Assembly (NCBI RefSeq): GCF_018729455.1
Contig: NZ_JAHHZF010000015.1
Location: forward strand, 124,001-188,000
Reading direction: 5' to 3'
DNA length: 64,000 nucleotides
Origin: Prosthecodimorpha staleyi
GTDB taxonomy: Bacteria; Pseudomonadota; Alphaproteobacteria; Rhizobiales; Ancalomicrobiaceae
Positions within the stretch are counted from its first letter, which is position 1. Each line of letters opens with the position of its first letter. The notes under the pieces were generated by a model, which saw only the letters and a program-made list of their open reading frames with translations, did no database searches and had not been told where the DNA came from. A program made the position numbers and the translations under genes. Shown here piece after piece: positions 9,012-19,578 of the stretch.

Positions 9012-9625
9012 CAGAATTCGATCCCCTGCTGGGCCTTCACGCCGGCGGCGAAGTGATGCTTGACCAGGGTCATCTCGGTGACCGTGTCGGCCGCCTCGAT
9101 CAGCTCCGGCTTGGCGTTGCGCCCCGTGACCACGACCGTCAGATCCGGCCGGCGGGCCTTCAGGGTCTCGATCACCTCGGCGAGCGGGAGGTAGTCGTAG
9201 CGGAGCGCGATGTTCAGTTCGTCGAGGACCAGGAGGCGGATCGCCGGATCGGCCATCAACTCGCGCGCCTTGTCGAAGGCGCGGGTGGCGGCGGCCACGT
9301 CGCGGGCGCGGTCCTGGGTCTCCCATGTGAAGCCCTCGCCCATCGAATGCCAGCGCACCTGTTCGCCGAAGCGGTCGAGCGCATGCCGCTCGCCGGTGTC
9401 CCAGGCGCCCTTGATGAACTGCACCACGCCGACCGTCCAGCCATGGCCGAGCGCGCGCATGACGAGGCCGAAGGCGGCCGTCGACTTGCCCTTGCCGGGG
9501 CCGGTATGGACGATCAGCAGGCCCTTTTCGGCGATGGTCTTGGACGCCACCTCGGCATCCTGGACCGCCTTGCGCTTGGCCATCTTGGCGCGGTGGCGGG
9601 CTTCGTCCTCGGTCTCATCGGTCAT
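9011..9625 (-). CDS. cobO: Cob(I)yrinic acid a,c-diamide adenosyltransferase
   Basis: CobO (CobA/BtuR family) transfers the 5'-deoxyadenosyl group of ATP to the corrinoid cobalt. The 204-residue protein has the family's P-loop HTGPGKGKST at residues 40-49, then FIKGAWDTGE, FTWETQD and the Walker-B-like LLVLDELNIALRYDY. The ATG giving MTDETEDEARH is chosen; an upstream in-frame start would add arginine-rich, unconserved residues. It heads the minus-strand cobO-cobC pair and is divergent from the riboswitch-led cob operon. Confidence 0.96.
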   Translation of the reverse strand: MTDETEDEARHRAKMAKRKAVQDAEVASKTIAEKGLLIVHTGPGKGKSTAAFGLVMRALGHGWTVGVVQFIKGAWDTGERHALDRFGEQVRWHSMGEGFTWETQDRARDVAAATRAFDKARELMADPAIRLLVLDELNIALRYDYLPLAEVIETLKARRPDLTVVVTGRNAKPELIEAADTVTEMTLVKHHFAAGVKAQQGIEF

Positions 9626-9734
9626 GGCGGTCTCCTCGCCTGCCTGAAGACCACGACGCCGCCGCCCCGGCAAGCCGGCAGGCGACGCGACCCGTCGCAA
9701 CGCCGGCATCGCGGGATCGGGGCTTCGGGGACGA

Positions 9735-9764
9735 TTGACAGGAACGGGATGCGGCGCTCATAAA
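9735..9764 (+). promoter_or_regulatory. Candidate sigma-70 promoter of the cbt-cob operon
   Basis: A perfect TTGACA -35 hexamer (9735-9740) is followed after 18 bases by CATAAA (9759-9764), four of six matches to the -10. Transcription would begin near 9771, exactly where the cobalamin aptamer begins. This placement, more than the -10 itself, supports the call. Confidence 0.6.
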
Positions 9765-9771
9765 CGACGAT

Positions 9772-9966
9772 GCGTTGGTCCCTCATTCGGACGAGGGTGA
9801 AAAGGGAATGCGGTGATCCCGGAAGGGCCTCGGCTCGACGGGCGAACCCGCAGCTGCCCCCGCAACTGTAAGCGGTGAGCTGTGCCGCCGAACGCCACTG
9901 GTCCCTCGGGGTCGGGAAGGCGGCGGCCTCGGCGACGACCCGCAAGCCAGGAGACCTGCCGGCGCA
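9772..9966 (+). ncRNA. Cobalamin (AdoCbl) riboswitch
   Basis: The segment has the conserved parts of the cobalamin aptamer in order: GGTGAAAAGGGAA (about 9796-9808), the GCAGCTGCCCCCGCAACTGTAA core (about 9850-9871) and the B12 box GCCAGGAGACCTGCC (about 9946-9960). It lies 45-240 bases before cbtB on the same strand. Cobalamin binding normally shuts off expression of transport and synthesis genes, so this element should control the cbtB-to-cobM operon. The GC-rich bases between the B12 box and the cbtB ribosome-binding site could form the expression platform. Confidence 0.96.
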
Positions 9967-10010
9967 TCCGATCCATCCAGGTCCGCCGGAGGGGCGGAGA
10001 GGAGAAGACC

Positions 10011-10220
10011 ATGACCGTCAGCATCGCCGCCGCCACGACCGCCAGCACCGAAACCGGCCTCGCCGAATCGGGTCTCGATCGCGTTGCCGCCCTCAAGGCC
10101 GCCGCGGTCGCCGCGCTGATGGGCCTCGCGCTGGTCTTCACGACCGGCTTCGCGCATCCGGAGCTGCTGCACAACGCGGCGCACGATTCGCGCCACGCCA
10201 TGAATTTCCCCTGCCACTGA
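10011..10220 (+). CDS. cbtB: Cobalt transporter subunit CbtB
   Basis: This 69-residue protein has one membrane helix (LKAAAVAALMGLALVFTTGF). Its C terminus is rich in histidine (HPELLHNAAHDSRHAMNFPCH) and matches the metal-binding tail of CbtB. CbtA and CbtB are proposed to import cobalt and are found beneath B12 riboswitches. The ATG follows a GGAGGGGCGGAGAGGAG purine stretch. It is the first gene after the riboswitch and is 13 bases before cbtA. The transport function is a family prediction. Confidence 0.92.
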   Translation: MTVSIAAATTASTETGLAESGLDRVAALKAAAVAALMGLALVFTTGFAHPELLHNAAHDSRHAMNFPCH

Positions 10221-10233
10221 CGGCCTGATCGTC

Positions 10234-11025
10234 ATGCTCGGACGGGTGCTGTGGGTCGGCCTGTTGGCCGGCCTCGCGGCAGGACTTGCGACGGCGGTCC
10301 TGCAGCACGTCACAACCACGCCCCTGATTCTGGTGGCGGAGACCTACGAGACCGCCACCCCGCACCAGCACGGCGCCGTGCCGGGCCATGGTTCGGTCGG
10401 CGATGTCCTGGCCGGTCGTGCCCTGCCGGAGGGTTCGGTGCGGGTCGCCCACAATCACGGCACGCCGGCCGCCACCGCGACCGATGCGAGCGCCGCCCCG
10501 GCCGAGGCCGGCGAGGGCTGGAAGCCCGAGGACGGCTGGCAGCGCACGGCGGTGACCGCGCTGGCCACCATCCTGACCTCGATCGGCTGGGCCCTGGTGC
10601 TGATCGCCGGCATGCTGATCGCCGGCGACCGGATCACGGTGCGCAGCGCGGTCGGCTGGGGCGCGGCGGCCTTCGCGGCGACCGGACTTGCGACCGGGCT
10701 GGGGCTCGCCCCGGAACTGCCGGGCTCGGCGGCCGGCGATCTGGTCGCCCGCCAGGTCTGGTGGATCGGCGCTGCAGCGGCGAGCGCGGCCGGCCTTTAC
10801 GGCCTGCTCCGCCTGCACTCGATCGGGGCGCGGATCGGCAGCCTGATCCTGATCGCGATCCCGCATCTGGTCGGCGCGCCGCATCCGGCCAAGTACGAGA
10901 GCACGGTCCCGGCCGAGCTGGCGGCCCACTTCGCTGCCTCCTCGCTGGCACTGACGGCCGCGATGTGGATGCTGATTGCCTGCGCGGTCGGCATGATCTG
11001 GGAGCGGTCGGCGCACCGTGCCTGA
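10234..11025 (+). CDS. cbtA: Cobalt transporter subunit CbtA
   Basis: The 263-residue protein has five to six predicted membrane segments (for example VLWVGLLAGLAAGLATAVLQH, AVTALATILTSIGWALVLIAGMLIA and SLALTAAMWMLIACAVGMIWE). A loop after the first helix carries histidines (TPHQHGAVPGHG, VAHNHG), typical of CbtA. It follows cbtB closely and overlaps the next gene by eight bases if that gene starts at its GTG. It probably forms the membrane channel for cobalt import for the cob enzymes downstream. Confidence 0.9.
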   Translation: MLGRVLWVGLLAGLAAGLATAVLQHVTTTPLILVAETYETATPHQHGAVPGHGSVGDVLAGRALPEGSVRVAHNHGTPAATATDASAAPAEAGEGWKPEDGWQRTAVTALATILTSIGWALVLIAGMLIAGDRITVRSAVGWGAAAFAATGLATGLGLAPELPGSAAGDLVARQVWWIGAAAASAAGLYGLLRLHSIGARIGSLILIAIPHLVGAPHPAKYESTVPAELAAHFAASSLALTAAMWMLIACAVGMIWERSAHRA

Positions 11026-11446
11026 CCAGGGCGAGAAGGGGCGCGACATGGTCGACACGACGGTCACCATCCTGGTCTGCGCCAATTGTCGCCGGGCCGA
11101 CGAGCCCGGCGAACCGCGCGACGAGCGCTCCGGCGCCCGCCTGGCCCGTGCGCTCGCGGCCGCCGCCGAGGGCGCGCCGGGTGTGACGGTACTGCCGGTC
11201 GAATGCCTGAGCGTGTGCAAGCGCCCGGTCACGATCGGGTTCTCAGCGCCCGGCAAGTGGACCTACGTCTATGGCGATTTCGCCGAGACCACCGACGCGG
11301 CGGCCGGACGCATCCTCGCCGCCGCCGAACAGTATCGCGCCGCGCCGGACGGGCTGATCCCCTGGAAGGAACGCCCCGACGCGCTGAAAAAGGGCGTCGT
11401 CGCCCGCATCCCGCCCATCCCCGCCCCCGCCGAGGCCGCAGAATGA
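11018..11446 (+). CDS. DUF1636 family protein, thioredoxin-like ferredoxin fold
   Basis: The protein is 142 residues from the GTG at 11018. An internal ATG at 11048 (MVDTTVTILVCANCRR) may be the real start, since conservation begins there. Conserved cysteines lie in LVCANCRR and in ECLSVCKRPVTIGF, a pattern like thioredoxin-fold [2Fe-2S] proteins. DUF1636 genes commonly neighbour cobW and cobN, and here the gene is sandwiched between cbtA and cobW with ATGA overlap to cobW. A metal or redox role in cobalt handling is plausible, but no activity is known to me. Confidence 0.82.
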   Translation: MPDQGEKGRDMVDTTVTILVCANCRRADEPGEPRDERSGARLARALAAAAEGAPGVTVLPVECLSVCKRPVTIGFSAPGKWTYVYGDFAETTDAAAGRILAAAEQYRAAPDGLIPWKERPDALKKGVVARIPPIPAPAEAAE

Positions 11447-12489
11447 ACCCTCCCACGCCTTCTCTCGCCAAGGTTCCGGTGACCATCGTCACCGGGTTCC
11501 TGGGTGCCGGCAAGACCACGCTGATCCGGCACGTTCTGGAGACCGTGCGCGGCCGCCGGCTGGCGCTGATCGTCAACGAATTCGGCGATGTCGGCGTCGA
11601 CGGCGAGATCCTGAAGGCCTGCGGGGTCGAATCTTGCCCGGAGGAGAATATTGTCGAATTGGCCAATGGCTGCCTGTGCTGCACCGTGGCCGACGACTTC
11701 GTGCCGGCCATCGAGGCGCTGCTCGCCCATCCGAACCGGCCGGACCACATCATCGTCGAGACCTCGGGCCTGGCCCTGCCGAAGCCGCTGGTCAAGGCCT
11801 TCGACTGGCCGCCGGTGCGTGCGCGGCTGACCGTCGACGGCGTCATCGCGGTGGTCGATGCCGCGGCGGTGTCGGACGGCCGTTTCGCCGACGATCCCGA
11901 GGCCGTGCAGGCCCAGCGGGCGGCCGACGAGGCCGTCGACCACGACAATCCGCTCGAGGAGGTCTACGAGGACCAGCTCCTGTGCGCCGACCTGATCATC
12001 CTCAACAAGGCCGATCTGATCGCCACCGACGAGGTCGGCCGCATCGGCGCGGAGATCGGCGCCGCCATCCCGCGCGCGGTCAAGATCGTGGCGACCCGCG
12101 ACGGCAAGATCGACGCCGCCGTGCTGCTCGGCCTCGGCGCCGCCGCGGAGGACGATCTCGCCGCACGGCCGTCGCATCACGACGGCGAGGCCGATCACGA
12201 CCACGACGATTTCGACAGCTTCGTCGTCGAACTGGCCGAGACCGTCGACCCGTCCGCGCTGGTTTCGCGGCTCGCCGACATCGCCGCCGCCCATGACGTG
12301 CTGCGCATGAAGGGGTTCGTGGCGGTCGCCGGCAAGCCGATGCGGCTCCTGGTGCAGGGCGTCGGCACGCGCTTTCGGCGCGATTTCGACCGCGCCTGGG
12401 CGACCGGCGAGGCGCGCCGCAGCCGGCTGGTGGTGATCGGCCGCAAGGGGATCGACCGCGCGGCGATCGAGGCGGCGCTCGCCGCCTGA
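11443..12489 (+). CDS. cobW: Cobalamin-associated metallochaperone GTPase CobW
   Basis: CobW is a G3E-family GTPase that handles cobalt for the aerobic cobaltochelatase. The 348-residue protein has the P-loop GFLGAGKTT (18-26), the metal-binding motif CLCC (77-80), the switch ETSGLALP, base-recognition NKAD, and a histidine/aspartate-rich stretch near residue 245 (HHDGEADHDHDD) before the CobW C-terminal domain. ATGA overlap with the DUF1636 gene and a 37-base gap to cobN place it in the operon. Confidence 0.95.
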   Translation: MNPPTPSLAKVPVTIVTGFLGAGKTTLIRHVLETVRGRRLALIVNEFGDVGVDGEILKACGVESCPEENIVELANGCLCCTVADDFVPAIEALLAHPNRPDHIIVETSGLALPKPLVKAFDWPPVRARLTVDGVIAVVDAAAVSDGRFADDPEAVQAQRAADEAVDHDNPLEEVYEDQLLCADLIILNKADLIATDEVGRIGAEIGAAIPRAVKIVATRDGKIDAAVLLGLGAAAEDDLAARPSHHDGEADHDHDDFDSFVVELAETVDPSALVSRLADIAAAHDVLRMKGFVAVAGKPMRLLVQGVGTRFRRDFDRAWATGEARRSRLVVIGRKGIDRAAIEAALAA

Positions 12490-12526
12490 CGCCCGCATCG
12501 CCGACAGGCGGGGAGAGGGAGGACCG

Positions 12527-15500
12527 GTGCATCTCGTCGCGGAGGACGTGCGTTCGCTCGATGAAACCGAGGCGGCCGTGGATCTCGGCCAGTCCCCGGG
12601 CGAGATCGTCGTGCTGTCCTTCTCCGATTCCGATCTCGGCGCGGTCGCGGCGGCCGCCGCAGCCGTCCCGGAACTGCCCAGCCTGCGCCTGGCCGCGCTC
12701 GGCCGCCTGAAACACCCCTATTCGGTCGACCTCTATCTGGAGAAGACCTGCGCGGGCGCCCGCGTGATTGTGGTCCGCTGCCTGGGCGGGGCCGACTACT
12801 GGCGCTACGGCGTCGACGAACTGGCCGTGCTCGCCCGTGCCCGCGGCATCGCGCTCGCCGTCGTGCCCGGCGACCATCTGCCGGATCTGCGCCTCGAGCG
12901 GGCCTCGACGCTGCCGCCCGACGATCTCGGCCGCATCTGGACCTGGTTCCAGGAGGGCGGCCCGGACAACATGGCCTCGCTGCTCGGCTTCCTCGCCGAC
13001 AAGGCCGGACGGCCGCGCCCCTGGGCCCCGCCGGTGCCGGTGCCGGCGGCCGGCCCCTTCGCGGCGGCCTGCCGGGACGCTCCCGCCCCGGACGCCCCGC
13101 GCGCGCTGGTCGTGTTCTATCGCTCGCAGCTGCTGGCCGGCGACACCGCCCCGCTCCTGGCCCTGGCCGACGCGCTCCAGGCGAGCGGCTTCGCGGTCGC
13201 CACGCTTGCCGTGACCAGCCTGAAGGACCCGCGCGCCATCGAGGCCGTCGCGGCCGAGATCGCCGCCCGCCCCCCCGCCGTGATCGTCAACACCACCGCC
13301 TTCTCGGCGCGGCTGGATGCCGGCGCTTCGGCGCGGCTCGACGCGGATTCTGCGTCTGCGGCAGCGCCCGAGGCCGCCGACGGCACGGTGCTCGACCGGG
13401 CCGGCGTGCCGGTGCTGCAGGCCATCCTGCCGACCACCCCGCGCGCCGCCTGGGCGGAAAACCGCCGCGGGCTGGGCGCCGCCGATCTGGCCATGAATGT
13501 CGTCCTGCCGGAACTGGACGGGCGCATCCTGGCGCGCGCCGTCTCGTTCAAGGCGTCGGAAGCGCCTGTGCCGGGGCTCGATTTCGCCATCGTGCGCCAT
13601 CGGCCCGAGCCCGACGGCATCGCCTTCACGGCCGATCTCGCCGCCGCCTGGGCGCGCCTCGGGGCGAAGCCGCCGGCCGCGCGCCGAGTGGCGATCGTGC
13701 TGTCCGACTATCCGGGCAAGGGCGGCCGCACCGGCTATGCGGTCGGCCTCGACACGGCGGCGAGCCTGGCCGCCATCGTGGCCGGCCTGTCGGGTGCCGG
13801 CTATCGCGCCGCGGGTTTCCCGCCGGACGACCACCTGATGGCCGCCCTGGAAGGCCGGTTGGCCGCCCTGGAGGGCCGGTGGGGCGAGCCGGAGGGGCAA
13901 AACGCCGAGCCGCCGGCCACGCCCGCAGGCCCCGCGCTCGACCTCGACACCTATCGCCGGCTGTTCGCGGCCCTGCCGGCGGACTTCCGCGCCAGCGTGA
14001 CGGCGGCCTGGGGCGATCCGGCGGAGGACCCGGCCGCGGCCGGCGGCGCCTTCCGGTTCCGGACGCTCGGCGCCGACGCGGTTGCCGGCACCGGCGTCGT
14101 GGAGAACGCCGGTGCGGTCGTCGCCGCGGTGCAGCCGGATCGCGGGCGTTCGGGCGCGCGCAAGAGCGACTACCACGATCCGAACCTGCCGCCCTGCCAC
14201 TTCTATGTCGCCTTCTACCTCTGGCTCCGGCACGTCTTCCGGATCGACGCGCTGGTCCATCTCGGCACCCACGGCACGCTGGAATGGCTGCCCGGCAAGT
14301 CGGTCGCCCTGGCGGCGGACTGCGCGCCGGCCGTGCTCGCCGGGCCGGTGCCGGTGATCTACCCGTTCATCGTCAACAATCCTGGCGAGGCCGCGCAGGC
14401 CAAGCGGCGGATCGGCGCTGTCACGATCGGCCACCTGACCCCGCCGCTTGCCCGCGCCGGCCATCATGGCGCCGCGGCCGAGATCGAGCCGCTGCTCGAC
14501 GAATATGCCGAGGCGCAGGGGCTCGATCCGCGCCGCGCGCGCCGTCTCGCCGCCGCCATCCTGGACAAGGCCCGCGAGACGGGACTGGCCGGCGAGGCCG
14601 GCATCGGGCCGGAGATCGAACCGCGCGAGGCGCTGGCCCGGCTCGATGCCTGGCTGTGCGACCTGAAGGACATGCGCATCGGCGACGGCCTGCATGTCTA
14701 TGGCCGCGCGCCCGCGGGCGAGCCCCGCCGCAGCACGGTCGCGCTGCTCGCCGAGGCGACCGGGGCGACGCCCGAGACCGTCGCCGACCGGCTCGACCGC
14801 TCGGCCGCGGCCGAGACGGCCGCCCTGTTGGCGGCGCTTGCGGGCCGCTTCGTGGCGCCCGGCCCGGCCGGAGCGCCGGTGCGCGGCCGGCTCGACGTGC
14901 TGCCGACCGGGCGCAACCTGACCGCCGTCGACCCGCGCGCGATCCCGACCGCGACCGCCTGGGAGATCGGCAGCCGTACCGCCGCGGAGGTGATGACCCG
15001 GCACGCCCAAGAGCACGGCGAATGGCCGCGCCGGATCTTCGTCGACCTGTGGGGCTCGGCGACCTTGCGCACCGGCGGCGACGATCTCGCCCAGGCCTTC
15101 GCCTATCTGGGCGTCCGGCCGGTGCGCGATCCCGGTTCGAGCCGGGTTTCCGGCTTCGAGATCCTGCCGCCCGCCCGGCTCGACCGGCCGCGCGTCGACG
15201 TGACCTTGCGGATCTCCGGCCTGTTTCGCGACGTGTTCCCGGCCCAGATCGCGCTCTTCGACGAGGCCGCCCGTGCGGTCGCCGGCCTCGACGAGGACGA
15301 CGACTTCAATCCCCTCGCCGCCGCCCGCCGCGCCGGCGAGGCCGAGGCCGCCCGCATCTTCGGCGCCGCGCCGGGCGCCTACGGGTCCGGGCTGTCCGAT
15401 CGCATCCAGACCGAAGGTTTCGCCGACCGCGCCGATCTCGGCGCCGCCTACCTGTCGGCCTCCGCCTTCGCCTATGGGGCCGGCCACGACGGGGTCGCCG

Positions 15501-16048
15501 AGCCGGAGCGGTTCCGCGACCGTGTCGCGGCCGCCGATGCCTTCGTGCATGTCGAGGATGACGGGCACCGCGACATCCTCGATTCCGATGCCTTCGCGAC
15601 CCATGAGGGCGGCTTCTCCGCGGCCGCCGCCTCGCTCGGCGCCAACCCGGCGCTCTACCATGCCGACACGACCGGCCCCGGTCCGGCCAAGGTCAGGACG
15701 CTCGGCGAGGCGATCGCCCGGGTGGTGCGCGGGCGGGCGATCAATCCGCGCTGGATCGCCGGCCAGATGCGCCACGGCCATCGCGGCGCGGCCGAGATCG
15801 CCGAGACGGTCGGCAATCTCTACGCCTTCGCGGCGACCACCGAGGCGGTGACCAGCCGCCAGTTCGATCTCGTCTACGACGCCACGCTCGGCGACGACGC
15901 GGTGCGCGATTTCCTGCTCGCCGCCAACCCGGCTGCCGCCCACGCCATCGCCCGCACCTTCGCGTCGGCACGCCGGCGCGGCTACTGGCAATGCCGGCGC
16001 AACGCCCCGCTCGCGCTCCTCTCCGAACTGACCGGGGACGCCGCATGA
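12527..16048 (+). CDS. cobN: Aerobic cobaltochelatase subunit CobN
   Basis: CobN is the large porphyrin-binding subunit that inserts Co2+ into hydrogenobyrinic acid a,c-diamide, working with ATPase subunits CobS and CobT (not in this window). The 1173-residue protein is related to the magnesium chelatase H subunit. Typical segments include [15 protein letters not shown], the motif [39 protein letters not shown], and near the C terminus [21 protein letters not shown]. It is slightly shorter than the roughly 1250 residues often seen. It starts with GTG after a GGGGAGAGGGAGG stretch and overlaps cobG by ATGA. Confidence 0.95.
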   Translation: MHLVAEDVRSLDETEAAVDLGQSPGEIVVLSFSDSDLGAVAAAAAAVPELPSLRLAALGRLKHPYSVDLYLEKTCAGARVIVVRCLGGADYWRYGVDELAVLARARGIALAVVPGDHLPDLRLERASTLPPDDLGRIWTWFQEGGPDNMASLLGFLADKAGRPRPWAPPVPVPAAGPFAAACRDAPAPDAPRALVVFYRSQLLAGDTAPLLALADALQASGFAVATLAVTSLKDPRAIEAVAAEIAARPPAVIVNTTAFSARLDAGASARLDADSASAAAPEAADGTVLDRAGVPVLQAILPTTPRAAWAENRRGLGAADLAMNVVLPELDGRILARAVSFKASEAPVPGLDFAIVRHRPEPDGIAFTADLAAAWARLGAKPPAARRVAIVLSDYPGKGGRTGYAVGLDTAASLAAIVAGLSGAGYRAAGFPPDDHLMAALEGRLAALEGRWGEPEGQNAEPPATPAGPALDLDTYRRLFAALPADFRASVTAAWGDPAEDPAAAGGAFRFRTLGADAVAGTGVVENAGAVVAAVQPDRGRSGARKSDYHDPNLPPCHFYVAFYLWLRHVFRIDALVHLGTHGTLEWLPGKSVALAADCAPAVLAGPVPVIYPFIVNNPGEAAQAKRRIGAVTIGHLTPPLARAGHHGAAAEIEPLLDEYAEAQGLDPRRARRLAAAILDKARETGLAGEAGIGPEIEPREALARLDAWLCDLKDMRIGDGLHVYGRAPAGEPRRSTVALLAEATGATPETVADRLDRSAAAETAALLAALAGRFVAPGPAGAPVRGRLDVLPTGRNLTAVDPRAIPTATAWEIGSRTAAEVMTRHAQEHGEWPRRIFVDLWGSATLRTGGDDLAQAFAYLGVRPVRDPGSSRVSGFEILPPARLDRPRVDVTLRISGLFRDVFPAQIALFDEAARAVAGLDEDDDFNPLAAARRAGEAEAARIFGAAPGAYGSGLSDRIQTEGFADRADLGAAYLSASAFAYGAGHDGVAEPERFRDRVAAADAFVHVEDDGHRDILDSDAFATHEGGFSAAAASLGANPALYHADTTGPGPAKVRTLGEAIARVVRGRAINPRWIAGQMRHGHRGAAEIAETVGNLYAFAATTEAVTSRQFDLVYDATLGDDAVRDFLLAANPAAAHAIARTFASARRRGYWQCRRNAPLALLSELTGDAA

Positions 16049-17352
16049 CGCATGCATCCCCAGCCCCCCTGCCCCACCGCGTCAAGGGCTGGTGCCCGGG
16101 CGCACTCCGGCCGATGGCGACCGGGGACGGGCTCCTGGTGCGGCTGCGGATCTCTGGCGGGCGCCTGTCGGCCGACCGCCTCGCCGCGGTGGCGGCACTG
16201 GCCCGGCGCCACGGCAACGGGCTCGTCGACCAGAGCCAGCGCGCCAACCTGCAACTGCGCGGGGTGACCGAACGGGCCTGGCCGGACCTGATCGCTGCCC
16301 TGGGCGATCTCGGCCTCCTCGACGCGGATGCCGAGGCGGAGGCGATCCGCAACATCGTGCCGAGCCCGCTCGCCGGTTGCGACCCGACCGCGCCGGTCGA
16401 CGGCGCGGCGATCGCCGAGGATCTGGAACGACGGCTCGGCGCCGACCCGACGCTCAAGGCCCTGCCGGGCAAGTTCGGTTTCCTGGTCGACGAGGGCGGG
16501 CTCTTCCCGCTCGACGGGACCGCGACGGATATCCGCCTGACCGGGCTGCCCGACAGCCGGGTCCTGATCGCGCTCGGCGGCAGCGCCGCCACGGCCGTTC
16601 CGGCGGCCATCGTGCCGGAAGCCCAAGCCGGGGCGGCCGCCGTCGCCCTGGCGCAGGCTTATCTCGCCCTGCGGCAGCCGGAGGAACGGCGCCTCGCCGC
16701 CCTCCTCGCCCGGATCGGCGCGCCGGCCCTGGTCCGTGCGGCCGGGCTCGCGCCGATCGAGGCACCACCCCCTGCCCCGCAGCGCGGCGCAGCGCCGGTG
16801 GTCGGGTTTCATCCTCTGCCGTCCCGCGACGGGCGCGGCTTCCTGCTGCTCGCCGCCCCCTTCGGGCGCTGGGACGCCGACCAGCTCGACGCGCTCGCCG
16901 ATCTCGCGCGCCGCTTCGGCGACGGCGACCTCCGCCTGACGCCCGGCCGCACCGTGGTCCTATCCGGCATCGCGGTGGCCGCGCGCGCGGCCGCCCTCGC
17001 CGCAGCGGCAGGGGCCGGGATCGTCACGACGCCGCAGGATGCGCGCCTCGCCGTGGTCGCCTGCGCGGGTCGGCCGGATTGTTCCTCCGGCCTGCAGCCC
17101 GCCCGGACCGATGCCGCCCGTTTCGCCGCCGCGGCCGCGCGCCTGCCCGGCGGCGGCGTGCGCCTGCATGTCTCCGGCTGTCCGAAGGGCTGCGCGCGGC
17201 CAGGCCCCTCCGCCGTGACGCTGGTCGGCCGGGAAGCCGGCTACGATCTCGTGCTGAACGGCGCGGCCGACCAGAGCCCCCAGGAATCCGCCCTCTCGGC
17301 CGAGGACGTGCTTGCACGGCTCGCCGCTCTGGCCGACAAGGGCCGACCATGA
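16045..17352 (+). CDS. cobG: Precorrin-3B synthase
   Basis: CobG is the oxygen-dependent monooxygenase that makes precorrin-3B and marks the aerobic route. It belongs to the nitrite/sulfite reductase family. The 435-residue protein has two ferredoxin-like half domains, with the cluster-binding cysteines near the C terminus in [13 protein letters not shown] and [12 protein letters not shown] (a C-x5-C and C-x3-C arrangement). The ATG overlaps the cobN stop (ATGA), and the gene overlaps cobH in the same way. Confidence 0.94.
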   Translation: MTHASPAPLPHRVKGWCPGALRPMATGDGLLVRLRISGGRLSADRLAAVAALARRHGNGLVDQSQRANLQLRGVTERAWPDLIAALGDLGLLDADAEAEAIRNIVPSPLAGCDPTAPVDGAAIAEDLERRLGADPTLKALPGKFGFLVDEGGLFPLDGTATDIRLTGLPDSRVLIALGGSAATAVPAAIVPEAQAGAAAVALAQAYLALRQPEERRLAALLARIGAPALVRAAGLAPIEAPPPAPQRGAAPVVGFHPLPSRDGRGFLLLAAPFGRWDADQLDALADLARRFGDGDLRLTPGRTVVLSGIAVAARAAALAAAAGAGIVTTPQDARLAVVACAGRPDCSSGLQPARTDAARFAAAAARLPGGGVRLHVSGCPKGCARPGPSAVTLVGREAGYDLVLNGAADQSPQESALSAEDVLARLAALADKGRP

Positions 17353-17996
17353 CCGACCATCGACCCGCCACCCGCGACCACCATATCCGCGACGGACAGG
17401 CCATCTACGACCGCTCCTTCGCGATCATCCGCGCCGAGGCGGATCTGGCGCGCTTCTCAGGTGACGAAGAGAAGGTCGCGGTGCGCATCATCCATGCCTG
17501 CGGGATGGTCGAGATCGCCGCCGATCTGGCCTTCTCTCCAGGCGCCGTCGCGGCCGCCAAGGCGGCGCTCGCCGCGGGCGCGCCGGTGCTGTGCGATGCC
17601 AAGATGGTCGCCAACGGCGTGACCCGGTCGCGCCTGCCGGCCGACAACGACGTCGTCTGCACCCTCGACGACCCGTCCGTGCCCGACCTCGCCCGTCGCA
17701 TCGGCAACACCCGCACGGCTGCCGCCATGGAACTCTGGCGCGAGCGGCTGCCGGGTTCCGTGGTGGCGATCGGCAATGCACCGACCGCGCTGTTCCGGCT
17801 CCTGGACCTGCTCGACGAGGGCGTGGCGCCGCCGGCCGCCGTGATCGGCATGCCGGTCGGCTTCGTCGGGGCGGCGGAATCCAAGGAGGCTCTGATGGCG
17901 GACGGGCGGGTTCCCTATCTGGTCATACGCGGGCGCAAGGGCGGCAGTGCCATGACGGCAGCGGCAGTCAACGCGGTGGCGAGCGAGCGGGAATGA
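17349..17996 (+). CDS. cobH: Precorrin-8X methylmutase
   Basis: CobH moves a methyl group from C-11 to C-12 to give hydrogenobyrinic acid. The 215-residue protein is the usual size, with the signatures [21 protein letters not shown], the catalytic-histidine region [23 protein letters not shown] and [11 protein letters not shown]. It overlaps cobG and cobI by ATGA on each side. Confidence 0.96.
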   Translation: MTDHRPATRDHHIRDGQAIYDRSFAIIRAEADLARFSGDEEKVAVRIIHACGMVEIAADLAFSPGAVAAAKAALAAGAPVLCDAKMVANGVTRSRLPADNDVVCTLDDPSVPDLARRIGNTRTAAAMELWRERLPGSVVAIGNAPTALFRLLDLLDEGVAPPAAVIGMPVGFVGAAESKEALMADGRVPYLVIRGRKGGSAMTAAAVNAVASERE

Positions 17997-18766
17997 ACCT
18001 TTTCGATCCCGCCTTCGTCCCCGATCGTGCGCCCGGCCAGACCGTCGGCACGCTGCATGGCATCGGCCTCGGCCCGGGCGATCCGGAGCTTCTGACCGTC
18101 AAGGCGGTCCGGCTGATCCGCGCGGCACCGGTGGTTGCCTATTTCGCCAAGAAGGGCCGGCGCGGCAATGCCCGGACGATCGTCGATTCCTGGCTCGCCC
18201 CCGGCGTCGAGGAGATGCCGCTCGAATATCCGGTGACGACCGAGATCGGCTTCGCCGAGGAGGGCTACCGGCGCGAGCTCGGCGGCTTCTACGAGGAGGC
18301 CGCCGCCCGGCTCAGCGCGGTGCTCGCTTCGGGGCGCGACGTGGCGCTGCTCGCCGAGGGCGATCCACTGTTCTACGGCTCGTTCATGCATCTCTTCGTG
18401 CGCCTCGACGGCCGCTTCCCGATCGCGATCGTGCCGGGCGTCACCGGCATGTCGGGCTGCTGGACGGCGGCGCGCAGCCCGATCACCTGGGGCGACGACG
18501 TGCTCACCGTGCTGCCCGGCACGCTGCCCGAGGCGACCCTGGTCGAGCGGCTGAAGGCGACCGACGCGGCCGTGGTGATGAAACTCGGCAGCCATTTCGC
18601 CAAAGTCCGGCGCGCGCTCGCCGAAGCCGGCCGCGACGGCGAGGCGGTCTATGTCGAACGCGGTACCATGGCGGGCGAAACCGTGATGCGGCTCGCCGAC
18701 AAGCCCGACGACGACGCGCCCTATTTCTCCATCCTGCTCGTGCCCGGAAACGGGAGGCGGCCGTGA
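17993..18766 (+). CDS. cobI: Precorrin-2 C20-methyltransferase
   Basis: CobI is an S-adenosylmethionine-dependent methyltransferase acting at C-20. The 257-residue protein starts its conserved core with [20 protein letters not shown], then shows [12 protein letters not shown], the SAM-binding GVTGMSGC region and [12 protein letters not shown] overlap with cobH and a GTGA junction with cobJ indicate translational coupling. Confidence 0.95.
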   Translation: MNLFDPAFVPDRAPGQTVGTLHGIGLGPGDPELLTVKAVRLIRAAPVVAYFAKKGRRGNARTIVDSWLAPGVEEMPLEYPVTTEIGFAEEGYRRELGGFYEEAAARLSAVLASGRDVALLAEGDPLFYGSFMHLFVRLDGRFPIAIVPGVTGMSGCWTAARSPITWGDDVLTVLPGTLPEATLVERLKATDAAVVMKLGSHFAKVRRALAEAGRDGEAVYVERGTMAGETVMRLADKPDDDAPYFSILLVPGNGRRP

Positions 18767-19578
18767 CCGGCGCCTCTGCGGGTTCGGCGGACAATGCTCC
18801 GGCAACTGTTTCTCCTGCGGCCGGTCGCCTGCGCGTCGTCGGCCTCGGTCCCGGCCCGGCGCGCTGGCTGACGCCCGAAGCCGCCGAGGCACTCGAGGCG
18901 GCGACCGATCTGGTCGGCTACGGCCCCTATGTCGACCGGGTGCCCGAGCGGCCCGGCCTGATCCGCCATGCCAGCGACAACCGGGTCGAGATCGACCGCG
19001 CCCGCCATGCGCTGGAACTCGCCGCGGCGGGCCGTTCGGTCGCGGTGGTCTCCGGCGGCGATCCGGGCGTCTTCGCCATGGCGGCGGCCCTGTTCGAGGC
19101 GATCGAGGCCGGCCCGGCGGCCTGGCGCTCGCTCGATATCGAGGTCGATCCCGGGATCAGCGCCATGCAGGCGGCCGCCGCCCGGCTCGGTGCGCCGCTC
19201 GGCCACGATTTCTGCGCCATCTCGCTGTCCGACAACCTGAAGCCCTGGGACCTCGTGCTGCGCCGGCTGACCGCCGCGGCGACGGGCGATTTCGTGATCG
19301 CGCTCTACAATCCCGCCTCCAAGGCCCGGCCCGACCGCATCTTCCAGGCCTTCGACCATCTGAGAAGCCTGAAGGACCCGGCGACCCCGGTCGCCTTCGC
19401 GCGCGCGGTCGGCCGGCCGGACGAACGCATCCGCATCGCCGCGCTCGGCAGCGCCGACCCGGGCCTCGCCGACATGGCGACGCTGGTGATGATCGGCTCC
19501 AGCGAGACCCGCCTCATCGACCGGCCCGGCCGCGATCCCTGGCTCTACACGCCGCGCCAGGCCGGGGGCGCCCGGTGA
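18763..19578 (+). CDS. cobJ: Precorrin-3B C17-methyltransferase
   Basis: CobJ methylates C-17 with ring contraction. The 271-residue protein starts with GTG overlapping the cobI stop; the first 20 residues are unconserved and the core begins at RLRVVGLGPGPARWLTPEA. Signatures are VVSGGDPGVFAMA, PGISAMQAAAARLGAPLGHDF and IALYNPASKARPD. In most related operons cobK would follow; here cobL follows directly with a GTGA overlap. Confidence 0.95.
   Translation: MTGASAGSADNAPATVSPAAGRLRVVGLGPGPARWLTPEAAEALEAATDLVGYGPYVDRVPERPGLIRHASDNRVEIDRARHALELAAAGRSVAVVSGGDPGVFAMAAALFEAIEAGPAAWRSLDIEVDPGISAMQAAAARLGAPLGHDFCAISLSDNLKPWDLVLRRLTAAATGDFVIALYNPASKARPDRIFQAFDHLRSLKDPATPVAFARAVGRPDERIRIAALGSADPGLADMATLVMIGSSETRLIDRPGRDPWLYTPRQAGGAR

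Noticed and set aside
9626-9734. Second cobalamin riboswitch for cobO on the minus strand
   Set aside because: No B12 box or aptamer core is found on that strand in the region between cobO and the plus-strand promoter.
12080-16057. Antisense open frame of over 1300 codons opposite cobW/cobN
   Set aside because: The sense strand carries clear CobW and CobN motifs. The antisense translation is low-complexity Arg/Gly/Ala sequence, as expected from strong third-position GC bias.
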